Under the pieces are notes generated by a model. The model did no database searches. It worked only from the letters and a program-made list of their open reading frames with translations, and was not told the DNA's origin. 64,000 bases of DNA, from positions 1-64,000 of the forward strand of contig NZ_BJOB01000001.1 in the NCBI RefSeq assembly GCF_006539985.1, read 5' to 3'. The translations under genes were made by a program, and so were the position numbers. The stretch comes from Kurthia gibsonii. GTDB lineage: Bacteria > Bacillota > Bacilli > Bacillales_A > Planococcaceae. Below are positions 32,998-41,980 of this stretch, piece by piece (the stretch's first letter is position 1; each line of letters begins with the position of its first letter).

Positions 32998-34352
32998 TGA
33001 AGTATTTAGAACAAAGTAAAACCGTTGTATTAATTATTCTAGTCGGTCTAAGTATTTTATTAACATTCTCCATTTGGTCATACCATCCAAACTATGAAAA
33101 AGTAGAAAAGCCAGAGCCATCAGGTGTACTGATGGACAAAAAACGAACATTACCTGAAATTATTCAGCCTGCTCGTCTATTAATTCGTCAAGAAGGTGAC
33201 TGGCGTGGAACCATTGATACAGAAGAAATGGCTCCACTATTTACTGAGATGAAGAAATGGCAACTGACGGATATTTCAATTGTTAGTAGTAACTTTAATT
33301 TACAAAAATTAAATGATCAACTATTAGTAGATCAACGAATTGTTCTTCAATTCGATGGAGAAGTACCAATGCCTGTATTTCAAAGTTTACTTCCTGTGAC
33401 AAGTAAGAAAGTACCTGAAATTATTTTCGATCAGGTAATTATCAGTTGGTCTACAGAAGAATCAGATATCCCTAAGAATGAATTAACAATTCTTTTTTCT
33501 AATGTAAAACAGAAGCAGTTATACAGAGGAAAAGTGAAAGTGAAAAGTGAGAACGGTTTTAAAAATGATGTGTTAGGATCATTCCAAGATTTAGCATCAT
33601 ATGAACCGATTCAAAGAGATAATGCAAATACATTATTCTTACCAACTCAAACGCAAAAATTAACACAGTATAAATATCTGATTTCAGCGATTAGCATTGA
33701 GGATTTTAAAAATGCACTCTTTACGATGCCAGGTATTGTGAAGATGAGTCCAGATTTAGAAGCAGGTATTGATAAATACACTGATGATAAATCGATTATG
33801 ACAATTGATAAAAATCGCTATCTCGCAACATTTGTAGACGCGACAGCTACAGAGAATCAAGAAAATATTCAAAAGAGTAATTTGATTGCATCAACGTTTA
33901 ATTTTATTAACTTACACGGTGGATGGACAGGCGATTATCGTTATGCCAAGGTGGACTATAATGCACAAGAAGTAGTGTACCAACTGTATATAGAAAATTT
34001 ACCAGTGCTAAAAACAGATTTAGGTACCGCTAAAATTGAAGCATTCTGGGGGAATGGTCGCATCTATCGTTACATTCGTCCGACATATAAATTAGCTTAT
34101 TTACCACAAGAGGAAAATAAGGAGATTAAGCTAATTTCAGGTATTGATGTCGTTCAAAAACTGATGGCAAGTAATGAAATTGACTTCAATAAAATTACTG
34201 CACTTCGTGTTGGATTAACAATGAAACAAGATGAAGGGCGCTCATCGATTTATTTATTTGAACCGACATGGTTTTATCGTTTAGATGGTGTATGGTATCC
34301 AATTAACCCGAAAGATTCACAAGTAGGAGGTGATACAGATGGATTGGAGTAA
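32997..34352 (+). CDS. walH: WalK regulator WalH (YycH)
   Basis: 451 residues. A single N-terminal transmembrane helix (about 10-28) is followed by a large extracytoplasmic region. WalH and WalI form a membrane complex with WalK that tunes its activity (repressing in Bacillus, activating in Staphylococcus aureus). The ATG at 32997 overlaps the walK stop (taatg) and has ggtgag upstream; an in-frame GTG 9 bp earlier is less likely. Confidence 0.92.
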   Translation: MKYLEQSKTVVLIILVGLSILLTFSIWSYHPNYEKVEKPEPSGVLMDKKRTLPEIIQPARLLIRQEGDWRGTIDTEEMAPLFTEMKKWQLTDISIVSSNFNLQKLNDQLLVDQRIVLQFDGEVPMPVFQSLLPVTSKKVPEIIFDQVIISWSTEESDIPKNELTILFSNVKQKQLYRGKVKVKSENGFKNDVLGSFQDLASYEPIQRDNANTLFLPTQTQKLTQYKYLISAISIEDFKNALFTMPGIVKMSPDLEAGIDKYTDDKSIMTIDKNRYLATFVDATATENQENIQKSNLIASTFNFINLHGGWTGDYRYAKVDYNAQEVVYQLYIENLPVLKTDLGTAKIEAFWGNGRIYRYIRPTYKLAYLPQEENKEIKLISGIDVVQKLMASNEIDFNKITALRVGLTMKQDEGRSSIYLFEPTWFYRLDGVWYPINPKDSQVGGDTDGLE

Positions 34353-35232
34353 AACAAAAACCATCTTTATCATCGTATTCTCTATTTTGAATGTATTCTT
34401 ATACTCGGTGTATATTAATAATTACAATGAAGAACAAGAGTTAGAAATACTTGGTGAATCCAATATTGAGAGTGATTTAAAAAATGCGAATATCTCAGTA
34501 GGGAATTTACCTGTTTCGACGGAGAAAGTAACATATGTATCAGGAAAAATTAATACCTTTGATAATTTTGATTTTGATCAAGTGACGAAAAATCAAATTA
34601 TTACAGTAAGTGACAATATGATTATTGAAGGAACAATGAAAAAACCAGAAAAACTAGAAGCGCTAAATGAAAAAACACTCACTGAATTCTTAAAAAGGAC
34701 GGTTTTCAAAGGTGAAGAATATCGACTATGGCAGATTGATAAATCGGCACGCGAAGCGACATTCTTCCAAGTGATGAACGATAAAATGATCTTTTATAAT
34801 CAAAGTGCGACCATTAAAGTTTATTGGTCTGAAAAAGAAGAGATTACAAAGTATGAGCAAACGATGTTTGGTTCTTTAAAAGCTGTTGGTGAGAAAAGTA
34901 TGTTGATTAAACCAATTCAAGCGATTAAAACTATTTTTGAAAAAGGCTATTTAAAAGACCATACAACTATTTCATTTGTAAATTTGGGCTATTCAACATT
35001 AGTTCCATTAACAGAAACGCAAGTATTGTCTCCAACATGGCATATTCGTGCTATGGTACCAGATGAAAATGGACGTAAAAAACAACAGGACTTTTTTGTG
35101 AACGCAGTAGATAATCAAATATTAGATATTGAAAAAAATATTCAATTCAAAAATAAAGCAGCTACGGATGTAGAATATAAAGAGAGAGTTCGCTCAAATG
35201 TAGATGCAAAGCAATCTGAATTAAGTAAGTAA
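34339..35232 (+). CDS. walI: WalK regulator WalI (YycI)
   Basis: 297 residues. One N-terminal helix (KTIFIIVFSILNVFLYSVYI) is followed by an extracytoplasmic domain of the YycI type. It partners WalH. The ATG at 34339 has aggaggtg upstream, and the coding sequence overlaps the end of walH by 14 bp, so translation is coupled. Confidence 0.92.
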   Translation: MDWSKTKTIFIIVFSILNVFLYSVYINNYNEEQELEILGESNIESDLKNANISVGNLPVSTEKVTYVSGKINTFDNFDFDQVTKNQIITVSDNMIIEGTMKKPEKLEALNEKTLTEFLKRTVFKGEEYRLWQIDKSAREATFFQVMNDKMIFYNQSATIKVYWSEKEEITKYEQTMFGSLKAVGEKSMLIKPIQAIKTIFEKGYLKDHTTISFVNLGYSTLVPLTETQVLSPTWHIRAMVPDENGRKKQQDFFVNAVDNQILDIEKNIQFKNKAATDVEYKERVRSNVDAKQSELSK

Positions 35233-35244
35233 GGAGTCTTTCAC

Positions 35245-36033
35245 ATGAAGTTTAGTGTATTGGCGAGTGGTAGTACGGGTAATGCTGTCTATGTTGAAAG
35301 TGGCGATCAAGCTTTCATCGTAGATGCAGGGCTGACAGGTAAAAAGATGGAGCAGCTATTTGCCAAAATTGATCGCGATATTAAAAAATTATCAGGTATT
35401 CTTGTCACACATGAACATTCAGACCATATCAAAGGTGTTGGGGTATTAGCACGTAAATATAATGTGCCGGTCTTTGCGAATGAGAAGACATGGCAAGCGA
35501 TGACACCATCTGTTGGGAATATTCCATTAGACCAGCGTTTTCAATTCAATATGGAGACGGTTCAGGCTTTTGGAACATTAGAGATTGAATCGTTTGGTGT
35601 GTCACATGATGCCGCAGATCCGATGTTTTATACATTCCATGAGAATGGTCGTAAGTTAGCAGTGATTACGGATACAGGCTACGTGAGTGACCGTATGAAG
35701 GGGATTATACGCGGAGCAGATGCATTCGTATTCGAAAGTAACCATGATGTGAATATGTTGCAGATGGGCTCATACCCGTGGTCTACAAAACGTCGTATTT
35801 TAAGCGATGTGGGGCATGTGAGTAATGAAGATGCGGCAATTGCAATGAGTGATGTGGTATTTGAAAAAGATACGCACATTTACTTATCGCATCTAAGTAA
35901 AGATAACAATATGAAAGATTTAGCAAGACTTAGTGTGGCACAAACGCTGCAATCTGTTGGCATCATGCCAGGTGAATTTATTCATCTACATGATACGGAT
36001 GCAGAAGAGCCAACAAAGTTAGTACGTGTTTAA
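35245..36033 (+). CDS. walJ: Metallo-beta-lactamase fold protein WalJ (YycJ)
   Basis: 262 residues. The metal-binding motif is [10 protein letters not shown], with further ligands [19 protein letters not shown] and YLSHLSKDN. In B. subtilis WalJ is a 5'-exonuclease implicated in DNA mismatch repair and coordination of division with replication. It is the last gene of the conserved wal operon; htrA follows after 187 bp with its own promoter. Confidence 0.94.
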   Translation: MKFSVLASGSTGNAVYVESGDQAFIVDAGLTGKKMEQLFAKIDRDIKKLSGILVTHEHSDHIKGVGVLARKYNVPVFANEKTWQAMTPSVGNIPLDQRFQFNMETVQAFGTLEIESFGVSHDAADPMFYTFHENGRKLAVITDTGYVSDRMKGIIRGADAFVFESNHDVNMLQMGSYPWSTKRRILSDVGHVSNEDAAIAMSDVVFEKDTHIYLSHLSKDNNMKDLARLSVAQTLQSVGIMPGEFIHLHDTDAEEPTKLVRV

Positions 36034-36154
36034 TCGAAGAGAGAACCATCGTAATCTGCGAGTGTTTTTTTTATATTTTGAAGAAATAGTTTTTATCTAT
36101 TCGAGAAGGGGAATAAATGAGATATCATGAAATTTTGAGGGTATTTTAAAGCAA

Positions 36155-36188
36155 TTTTCATCTAATTTTCATGTTTGGCAGGTATAGT
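36155..36188 (+). promoter_or_regulatory. htrA promoter with two TTTTCAT octamers
   Basis: Direct repeats ttttcatc (36155-36162) and ttttcatg (36166-36173) are followed by a tatagt -10 (36183-36188). They resemble the TTTTCAYA octamers found upstream of the CssR-controlled htrA and htrB genes of B. subtilis, differing in the last base. Confidence 0.5.
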
Positions 36189-36220
36189 AAAGATAACAAA
36201 AGAATAGAGGAGGCAAACAA

Positions 36221-37441
36221 ATGGGATACTATGATGATACAGAACATGGAAGAAGGCAACAAAAAAAGGGAAGTAAAGTAGGCTACTTTTTCACGGGTTT
36301 AATCGGTGTAATTGTCGGTGCATTACTTGTCTGGTTGATTGTACCTTCTATCTCGAATACAGGAAGTAATAATACAAAGACCCCCGTACAAACAGAACAA
36401 CTATCCACAGAAGTAACGACAGATGTCACAAAAGCTGTTGATAAGACGAAGGATGCAGTTGTTGGGATTACAAATATTCAAAAACGCCAAACAGCGAGTG
36501 ATATCTTCGGTGGTGCATTTGGTGGAAGCACAGATAACCGTGATTCAAGCACAACAGAAGAATCAGGCAGTGGTTCAGGGGTTATTTATAAAAAAGCGAA
36601 CGGTAAAGCATACATCGTAACGAATAATCACGTTGTAGAAGATGCAGATCGTTTAGAAGTAACATTACCAAACAATAAAAAAGTAGAAGCAAAATTAGTT
36701 GGTACAGATCAATGGACAGACTTAGCTGTTATCTCAATGGATGAAAAATATGCCACAACAGTAGCGAAATTTGGTGATTCGGATAAACTAAAACAAGGGG
36801 AAACAGTGATTGCGATTGGTAACCCACTTGGTTTAGATTTATACGGCTCTGTAACAACAGGTGTTGTCTCAGGTACAGAACGAACAGTACCAATGGATAT
36901 TAATGGTGATGGTAATGCAGACTGGAATGCGGAAGTATTACAAACAGATGCAGCGATTAACCCAGGTAACTCAGGTGGTGCGTTAATCAATCTAGCAGGA
37001 CAAGTAATTGGTATTAACTCAATGAAGATTTCACAATCTACAGTTGAAGGTTTAGGATTCTCCATTCCAAGTAACACAGTAATTCCAATCATCAGTGAGT
37101 TGGAAGAGAAAGGTAAAGTACAAAGACCGGCGATGGGCGTATCGTTAATCGACTTAACAGAAGTACCTGCATTCTATCAAAAAGAAACATTAAAATTGCC
37201 TGAAGATGTGACAGAAGGCGTTGTCATGGCACAAGTTGAAAATGGTTCAGCTGCTGAAAAAGCAGGTATTAAACAATACGATGTAATTGTTGAGATGGAT
37301 GGACAAAAAGTCGGTAACTCGGTTGAATTACGTAAAATTCTATACAGTAAAAAAGTGGGCGATTCAGTTACAGTGAAAGCTTATCAAGACGGTAAACTTG
37401 TAACGAAAACGATGAAACTAACAAGTACGATTTCTAAGTAA
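36221..37441 (+). CDS. Membrane-anchored serine protease HtrA/DegP family
   Basis: 406 residues. A cytoplasmic N-terminal basic segment is followed by one membrane helix (about 23-45), a Ser/Thr/Gly-rich linker, a trypsin-like domain (His in TNNHVVEDAD, Asp in WTDLAVISMD, Ser in NPGNSGGALIN) and one C-terminal PDZ domain. It degrades or refolds misfolded exported proteins. Its position after walJ matches yycK/htrC. The start has gaggagg upstream. Confidence 0.95.
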   Translation: MGYYDDTEHGRRQQKKGSKVGYFFTGLIGVIVGALLVWLIVPSISNTGSNNTKTPVQTEQLSTEVTTDVTKAVDKTKDAVVGITNIQKRQTASDIFGGAFGGSTDNRDSSTTEESGSGSGVIYKKANGKAYIVTNNHVVEDADRLEVTLPNNKKVEAKLVGTDQWTDLAVISMDEKYATTVAKFGDSDKLKQGETVIAIGNPLGLDLYGSVTTGVVSGTERTVPMDINGDGNADWNAEVLQTDAAINPGNSGGALINLAGQVIGINSMKISQSTVEGLGFSIPSNTVIPIISELEEKGKVQRPAMGVSLIDLTEVPAFYQKETLKLPEDVTEGVVMAQVENGSAAEKAGIKQYDVIVEMDGQKVGNSVELRKILYSKKVGDSVTVKAYQDGKLVTKTMKLTSTISK

Positions 37442-37457
37442 TGTGGATAACTTCAAA

Positions 37458-37505
37458 AGAGATTGTCGTAGAAAGTGTGGATACACTTTGCGACAGTCTT
37501 TTTTG
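37458..37505 (+). terminator. Terminator of htrA
   Basis: A long hairpin (agattgtcg..aaagtgt paired with acacttt..cgacagtct) is followed by ttttt. One DnaA-box-like 9-mer lies in the loop. Confidence 0.8.
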
Positions 37506-37587
37506 TTTGTTACAATGATGTGTGGATAAAAAATGTGAATTGTGTATAACTTTTTATAAATTCTGAAAATAGAAAGGATGTTAGATT

Positions 37588-37752
37588 ATGGAGATTAAAT
37601 GCTGTGAAAACCATACAGGACATGCGATTGATGTGTTCCTAGAAAAGGAAAAAGATTTTCCAATTTTAAATAAGCTAGAAGAAAGCGAACAGTTGTCCAC
37701 ATCATGTGCATACTGTGAAGCCCCAGCAGAATATGTTGTAGGGAACAAATAA
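37588..37752 (+). CDS. CxxH/CxxC mini-protein
   Basis: 54 residues, short enough to be missed by length cut-offs. It carries CENH (a CxxH motif) near the N terminus and CAYC (CxxC) near the C terminus, as in the small CxxH/CxxC protein family that sits between htrA and rlmH in Bacillales. The spacing suggests one metal-binding site; function unknown. The ATG at 37588 has aaagga upstream. It lies within the DnaA-box cluster. Confidence 0.85.
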   Translation: MEIKCCENHTGHAIDVFLEKEKDFPILNKLEESEQLSTSCAYCEAPAEYVVGNK

Positions 37753-37841
37753 TCGCCTACAACATATAGGGTGTTTTGTGGATATGTGTATAAGTTTTGT
37801 GGATAACTCACTAACAAATAAAGGAAAAGAGTGACGAATAC

Positions 37842-38321
37842 GTGGGGATTAGTATCATTTCAGTTGGAAAATTAAAAGAAAAGTATTTGAAGTTGGGCAT
37901 TGATGAATATGCGAAACGTCTGGGTAGTTATACGAAGTTAGACTTAATTGAAGTAGCGGACGAAAAAGCACCTGAACAATTAAGTGAAGCAGAAATGGAG
38001 ATTGTGAAGAAAAAAGAAGCAGAACGCATCTTAGCCAAAGTACCACAAGATGCTTACATTTTTGCACTCGCAATTGACGGAAAGCAACGTACATCTGAAG
38101 AGATGTCAAAAGAGATTGAGAACCTCTTAACCTATGGACAAAGCAAAATCATCTTCATCATTGGCGGATCACTCGGACTACATGACGACGTACTCAAACG
38201 CGCCGACACCAAAATCTCGTTCGGAAAAATGACACTCCCTCACCAACTCATGAAACTCGTCCTGACCGAACAGATTTACCGCAGCTTTAGGATCATGAAA
38301 GGTGAACCGTATCACAAGTGA
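37842..38321 (+). CDS. rlmH: 23S rRNA (pseudouridine1915-N3)-methyltransferase RlmH
   Basis: 159 residues, the exact family length. It is a SPOUT methyltransferase that acts on Psi1915 of assembled ribosomes. It shows the SAM-binding IIGGSLGL and the C-terminal knot [22 protein letters not shown], ending GEPYHK. It starts with GTG at 37842. The 3' end is the orthologous position of the attB site used by staphylococcal SCC elements, and foreign-looking DNA begins right after it. Confidence 0.97.
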   Translation: MGISIISVGKLKEKYLKLGIDEYAKRLGSYTKLDLIEVADEKAPEQLSEAEMEIVKKKEAERILAKVPQDAYIFALAIDGKQRTSEEMSKEIENLLTYGQSKIIFIIGGSLGLHDDVLKRADTKISFGKMTLPHQLMKLVLTEQIYRSFRIMKGEPYHK

Positions 38322-38329
38322 GGGGGTTT
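38309..38329 (+). other. SCC attB-equivalent at the rlmH 3' end
   Basis: The last codons and stop read tatcacaagtga, close to the staphylococcal attB core at the same codons. A degenerate copy (15 of 19 bases) begins at 42001. No ccr recombinase gene was found in the window. Confidence 0.4.
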
Positions 38330-38362
38330 TTAGGCTAGCTATTTTCTAATAGCTAGCCTAAA
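38329..38362. terminator. Terminator after rlmH
   Basis: A perfect 14-bp stem (ttaggctagctatt with aatagctagcctaa, loop ttct) lies between convergent genes and can act in both directions. Confidence 0.85.
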
Positions 38363-38365
38363 ATT

Positions 38366-40072
38366 TCACATTTTTTGTTTAGCAAATTTAATATTTAAAC
38401 GATCATACAGGTATTCTTCTAGGATAATGACTTCTATTTTATGAGAACGTCTTTCATCTTCTAAAAAGTATTGTGTAAATGGTGTATTAGCATCTTTAGG
38501 ATAACATCTGAATATTCGACAAGTATCAAAAGCATCCACAACTATATCGTTATTTTTAAGTTCAGTTTTAAAACATACGATTCCATATAATCTTTTAAAA
38601 GAGTGGTTAAATGAATTTTTTAAAATATGTTTAAATTCAATAAAAAATAAAGCATCTTTTTCTAAACTAACGCTACCTTCTCTTAAATGAGCTAGTACAT
38701 CTATCCCAGCGTGAGTATCATAGTCAACAATTTCGAATGGGAAAAAGTCCGGTTTTATAATGTCTATAGTATGATATAAAGCAAATACTCCATGTTCTTG
38801 ACGAGGTTCTCGTAAAATATGATTCTCTAAAACTGCAACTTTGTTTTGTAGAATATATTTTTTTCGCATCTCATAGTTTTTTTCTTCTTTCTTGTCACTT
38901 TGAAATGCATATGAACTTTGTTCAAGATATTCTAAATCTTCCCAATAACTACTATTAATGATACCATTATAGATTTCAACAATTTTATTTTGAATAGCTT
39001 CTAGTATATCAGAAGATGTATTATCTAGTGAACCACGATTGGCTGTTAATTTTAAATCTTGGCAGTTAAAGAAAGCATGGAATTTTGTATATTCAGACCC
39101 TTTTTTAGTAATCCAATCATTTTTTCTTTGAACAGGTATGAAGTCTTTACAAAGCCAAATTCCATAACGATCTTGAACTTTATATGCACCATCAGGGGCT
39201 TTATAACCACTTCTTCTAATCATAGGGTTGTATTTTTGTTTTGCCTTATTACCTTCAATATAAAATACTGCTTGAAATTCAATGTCAGGAAATTTTTCTA
39301 ATGTTCCTTCATAAGTTAATTTTTTTACAAAATAATCAGGTGCATCAGATAAATATTCTTCCAGTAATTTATCAAGGCTTTCTGACTCATCAGGGAATAT
39401 GTGCCCAAAGTTTAGTGTTTCAGCTTCGTTTCTGTCTAAACCCTTTAGATGAATTTTAATATCATTATACGAGCAATTTTCATCAAAAATATTTTCGAAT
39501 GAACCAAATTTTGTGAACCAATAGATATGGTCTTTCATTTTTTCATGAGTAAAAACAGATCTCTCGTCATTGTTATAACCAATTATTTCTATATATGTTC
39601 CTTTAAATTCTTTGTTTTGTACTGTAACTTCGATATTAGGAAGTTTGTTATCGTACAATGCACTTAATGGATCAATCATTAGTGCAGTATATTCCATACC
39701 ATCTTTTCCTGTATTTACATTTACATAATCAGAATTAAAATAAATTTTAGTACCATGACCTTTTTCACCAATTAGAGAAGTATCGAAGTCTTTTATATCA
39801 CGTCTTGAAGAATTGCCTAAATCGAAGAAAGATCTAATACTTTCTTCGTTCATGCCTTCCCCATCATCTCTAATAGTAATTTTAAGTTTTTTGCGTCCCT
39901 TAATGGTTGCAATTTCAAACAACAGATATATATTTTGGGCTTTAGCATCAAATGAGTTACTAATTGCTTCACGTATAATATCTAAAGGGTTTGAAAAATC
40001 TGATGCAATTTCTAGAAATTCTCTACTTGGGTTAACACTAGGTTCAAAAGTATATGTAGTTATTTCAGTCAT
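38366..40072 (-). CDS. GHKL ATPase fused to a probable PD-(D/E)XK nuclease
   Basis: 568 residues. The N-terminal Bergerat-fold ATPase has the N box EAISNSFDA (Glu35, Asn39), G1 DDGEGM (Asp69-Met74) and G2 GEKGHGTK (102-109). A transducer-like domain follows, with FNCQDLKLTANRGSLD (335-350) as in MORC/Hsp90-type proteins. After a charged linker (about 375-415), the C-terminal region has HAGIDVLA (Asp458) and FFIEFKH (Glu479, Lys481), the D..ExK pattern of PD-(D/E)XK nucleases. No helicase or methylase gene adjoins it. A single-gene defence role is an inference. The ATG at 40072 has gaggtg upstream. AT-richer than the core genes. Confidence 0.8.
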   Translation of the reverse strand: MTEITTYTFEPSVNPSREFLEIASDFSNPLDIIREAISNSFDAKAQNIYLLFEIATIKGRKKLKITIRDDGEGMNEESIRSFFDLGNSSRRDIKDFDTSLIGEKGHGTKIYFNSDYVNVNTGKDGMEYTALMIDPLSALYDNKLPNIEVTVQNKEFKGTYIEIIGYNNDERSVFTHEKMKDHIYWFTKFGSFENIFDENCSYNDIKIHLKGLDRNEAETLNFGHIFPDESESLDKLLEEYLSDAPDYFVKKLTYEGTLEKFPDIEFQAVFYIEGNKAKQKYNPMIRRSGYKAPDGAYKVQDRYGIWLCKDFIPVQRKNDWITKKGSEYTKFHAFFNCQDLKLTANRGSLDNTSSDILEAIQNKIVEIYNGIINSSYWEDLEYLEQSSYAFQSDKKEEKNYEMRKKYILQNKVAVLENHILREPRQEHGVFALYHTIDIIKPDFFPFEIVDYDTHAGIDVLAHLREGSVSLEKDALFFIEFKHILKNSFNHSFKRLYGIVCFKTELKNNDIVVDAFDTCRIFRCYPKDANTPFTQYFLEDERRSHKIEVIILEEYLYDRLNIKFAKQKM

Positions 40073-40197
40073 AGATTACACCTCGTCTAATTAATATTAG
40101 TTTAATTGTACAATAATAGCCTATAGTTCTGTTAATAAATTGAAAAATAAGCATTTAATATTACTGTGAATATATTTTTTAGTAGGTTAGCTATATG

Positions 40198-40636
40198 CAT
40201 TTAGCGAAAAGAATAAATGGTTTATCTATTAAATTATTAAAAGAATCAAGTATACTTTACAAACAACGTAGAGTACGAAGTTCACAAGATAGTTACGAAC
40301 ATTTTCGAGACTACCTTGAATAAGTAGACAGAGAACACTTTGTCGTAGCATGTCTTGACACAAAGAACCGACAAACACCAGTACAGTTCACATAGGCAGC
40401 ATCAATCCAGCATCGTACATCCATGTGAAGCCATGAAAACAGCCATCCTTAGCTTAGTAACGCATCTTTAATAATTTGTTGCCATCCACACTGCTCAGGT
40501 AATTCCTACACCAACCTCAGAAGATATTGACGTAACAGAATATCTTGTAGAAGCAGATAAAAATAGTAGAGATTGAACTCCTTGAGCATATTATTGTTGA
40601 CGACGACAAGTTCATTTCATTAAAAGAAAAGGTTAT
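40198..40636 (+). pseudogene. radC-like (JAB/MPN+ domain) pseudogene
   Basis: Pieces of a short mobile-element-type RadC occur in order in different frames. They are RINGLSIKLLKESSILY (about 40211-40261), EHFVVACLDTKNRQ (about 40327), SIVHPCEAMKTAILS, PTPTSEDIDVTEYLVEA (about 40507-40558), and IELLEHIIVDDDKFISLKEK (about 40573-40633). In-frame stops and several frameshifts separate them, and the metal-binding HxHPSG motif is destroyed (gccatccacactgctcaggt). The limits are approximate. RadC of this type is common on phages and integrative elements. Confidence 0.75.
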
Positions 40637-40663
40637 TTTTAAGAGGATATAACCCATTTATAT

Positions 40664-40915
40664 GTTCCTGAATAAGTTTAAGCGATATACAGACAATAAT
40701 GTATCCATTGATGGAATTAGATACGAAACATTTAGTTTCTGTAAATAAGAAATAGACGAAGTACTTATTCCATAAGATATTTTAGAAACACTTGATGAAA
40801 TTGTAGTTGCTTCATCTATTTTATTTGCTGATGAAAATGGGGGATTTATGCGTACATTAGTACAAGATAATGAAACATTAGAATACGACAAATTATGTAA
40901 GGTGGTTTATCAATA
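40664..40915 (+). pseudogene. Decayed unidentified gene
   Basis: One reading frame encodes a continuous protein-like sequence broken by two stop codons. It runs from NNVSIDGIRYETFSF, through EIDEVLIP, to DILETLDEIVVASSILFADE and GGFMRTLVQDNETLEYDKL, and ends at a tag at about 40915. No family was recognised. The 40916-41132 stretch that follows is AT-rich with no gene seen and ends in a weak hairpin (aaaaaga/tcttttt, 41097-41119). Confidence 0.5.
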
Positions 40916-41132
40916 GTACACCTTTTAATTTGGAAGATTGAAATGAATTAATTGGGAAATGAGTTGGAGGTAATTGAAAGTCGTAAAAAGTATAATTAAA
41001 ACATAAGTTGTTTATGATAATTAATTTTCTAATAAATACATTGTTAGAAAAAAAGAGACAAAATAAAAAAGCAGCTTCAAAGAATAAAGTGATAGATAAA
41101 AAGATTTAACAGTCTTTTTAATAAATATGGAT

Positions 41133-41540
41133 TTATATTTCTAACTGTAACATGATTTGAGTAAACTGTTTAAAATCATCAATATGCTTATCTAAAATAG
41201 CTTCTAATATGTCAACCTTTAGCGCTTGATAGTCATGTACCGCAATATTTCGGAAACCAACCATATTCATTAATGTTTTCGCTAACGATGAATCAATTAT
41301 ATGAGCTTCTTGTAATAGCTTAAAGCCTTCACGACTTGCTTTCGGAACACCTAGTTTACGTTCACTAACAATATGCATCGCTAAATCAATACTTGCCTCG
41401 CATGCACGTTGAATATTTAAAATGATACTGTCTTGTTTTGTAAAGTCTTTTAAATTTTCAGAGTTGCCTTCGTAAACCTCATGAATTCGGTTTACACAGC
41501 GTTCAATTGTAGTTATTTTATTTAAGATTACATCATTCAT
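41133..41540 (-). CDS. hepT: HEPN ribonuclease toxin HepT
   Basis: 135 residues, all alpha. The HEPN active motif RNIAVHDY (Arg97, His102, Tyr104) fits RX4HXY, the HepT consensus. In the studied MntA-HepT pair the toxin cuts RNA and the antitoxin blocks it by adding AMP groups to the motif's Tyr. The ATG at 41540 is inside the end of mntA (8-bp overlap) and follows gaggaagtg, so the two genes are coupled. An upstream in-frame start at 41576 would extend deep into mntA and is less likely. Confidence 0.9.
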   Translation of the reverse strand: MNDVILNKITTIERCVNRIHEVYEGNSENLKDFTKQDSIILNIQRACEASIDLAMHIVSERKLGVPKASREGFKLLQEAHIIDSSLAKTLMNMVGFRNIAVHDYQALKVDILEAILDKHIDDFKQFTQIMLQLEI

Positions 41541-41943
41541 CGCCAAAAACACTTCCTCGTTCTTTAATACTTTCAATCACACCAGCACGCTGTTCACTTA
41601 ATGTTGCATACATACTATAAGCACGCATTTTTTGGCGTGTAAATTCATTTTCATCTTGAATATAAATCGGTATTCCTTGTGAAAATATTTGCATCGTGAA
41701 CACGGTATCAATTTGTTTAAGGTCGACTAAATCAACTTCACGATCAGCAATTTCAGCTAATTCGCTTGCTAGTAAAAAACGTTCATAAGATGATAACTGC
41801 TCTTTACTAAAAAAAGCTAAATCAATATCGCTATCAATGCGATTCGTGCCTTTTGCGAACGATCCAAATAAAATGATGAAAGCTGGGTTTATTTTATTTT
41901 GAATTACTTTGATTAGCTGTTTTTTAAGATTTTCTTCAAGCAT
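41533..41943 (-). CDS. mntA: Nucleotidyltransferase antitoxin MntA
   Basis: 136 residues. It is a minimal nucleotidyltransferase with GSFAKGTNRIDSDIDL (Gly27-Ser28, Asp39, Asp41), the intact GSX10DXD motif. It matches MntA antitoxins that AMPylate HepT. It is first of the two-gene module, and a tataat-like -10 lies upstream on the minus strand. The module sits between a decayed radC and rluF. Confidence 0.9.
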   Translation of the reverse strand: MLEENLKKQLIKVIQNKINPAFIILFGSFAKGTNRIDSDIDLAFFSKEQLSSYERFLLASELAEIADREVDLVDLKQIDTVFTMQIFSQGIPIYIQDENEFTRQKMRAYSMYATLSEQRAGVIESIKERGSVFGDE

Positions 41944-41980
41944 ATTATCACCACCTTAACTCTATTATATACGTTGACGC

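Larger units (their letters stand above)
37442..37806. promoter_or_regulatory. DnaA-box cluster between htrA and rlmH
   Basis: Perfect tgtggataa 9-mers occur at 37442-37450, 37521-37529 and 37798-37806. One-mismatch boxes lie at 37476-37484, 37541-37549, 37693-37701, 37777-37785 and 37785-37793. B. subtilis has a DnaA-box cluster at the equivalent yydA (rlmH) locus. Confidence 0.8.

Noticed and set aside
37581-37817. Open frame on the minus strand between htrA and rlmH
   Set aside because: It overlaps the CxxH/CxxC mini-gene on the plus strand, which has a ribosome binding site and family motifs; the antisense frame has neither.
40658-40891. Antisense open frame in the remnant region
   Set aside because: The opposite strand gives a more protein-like sequence despite two stops; the antisense frame has no ribosome binding site.
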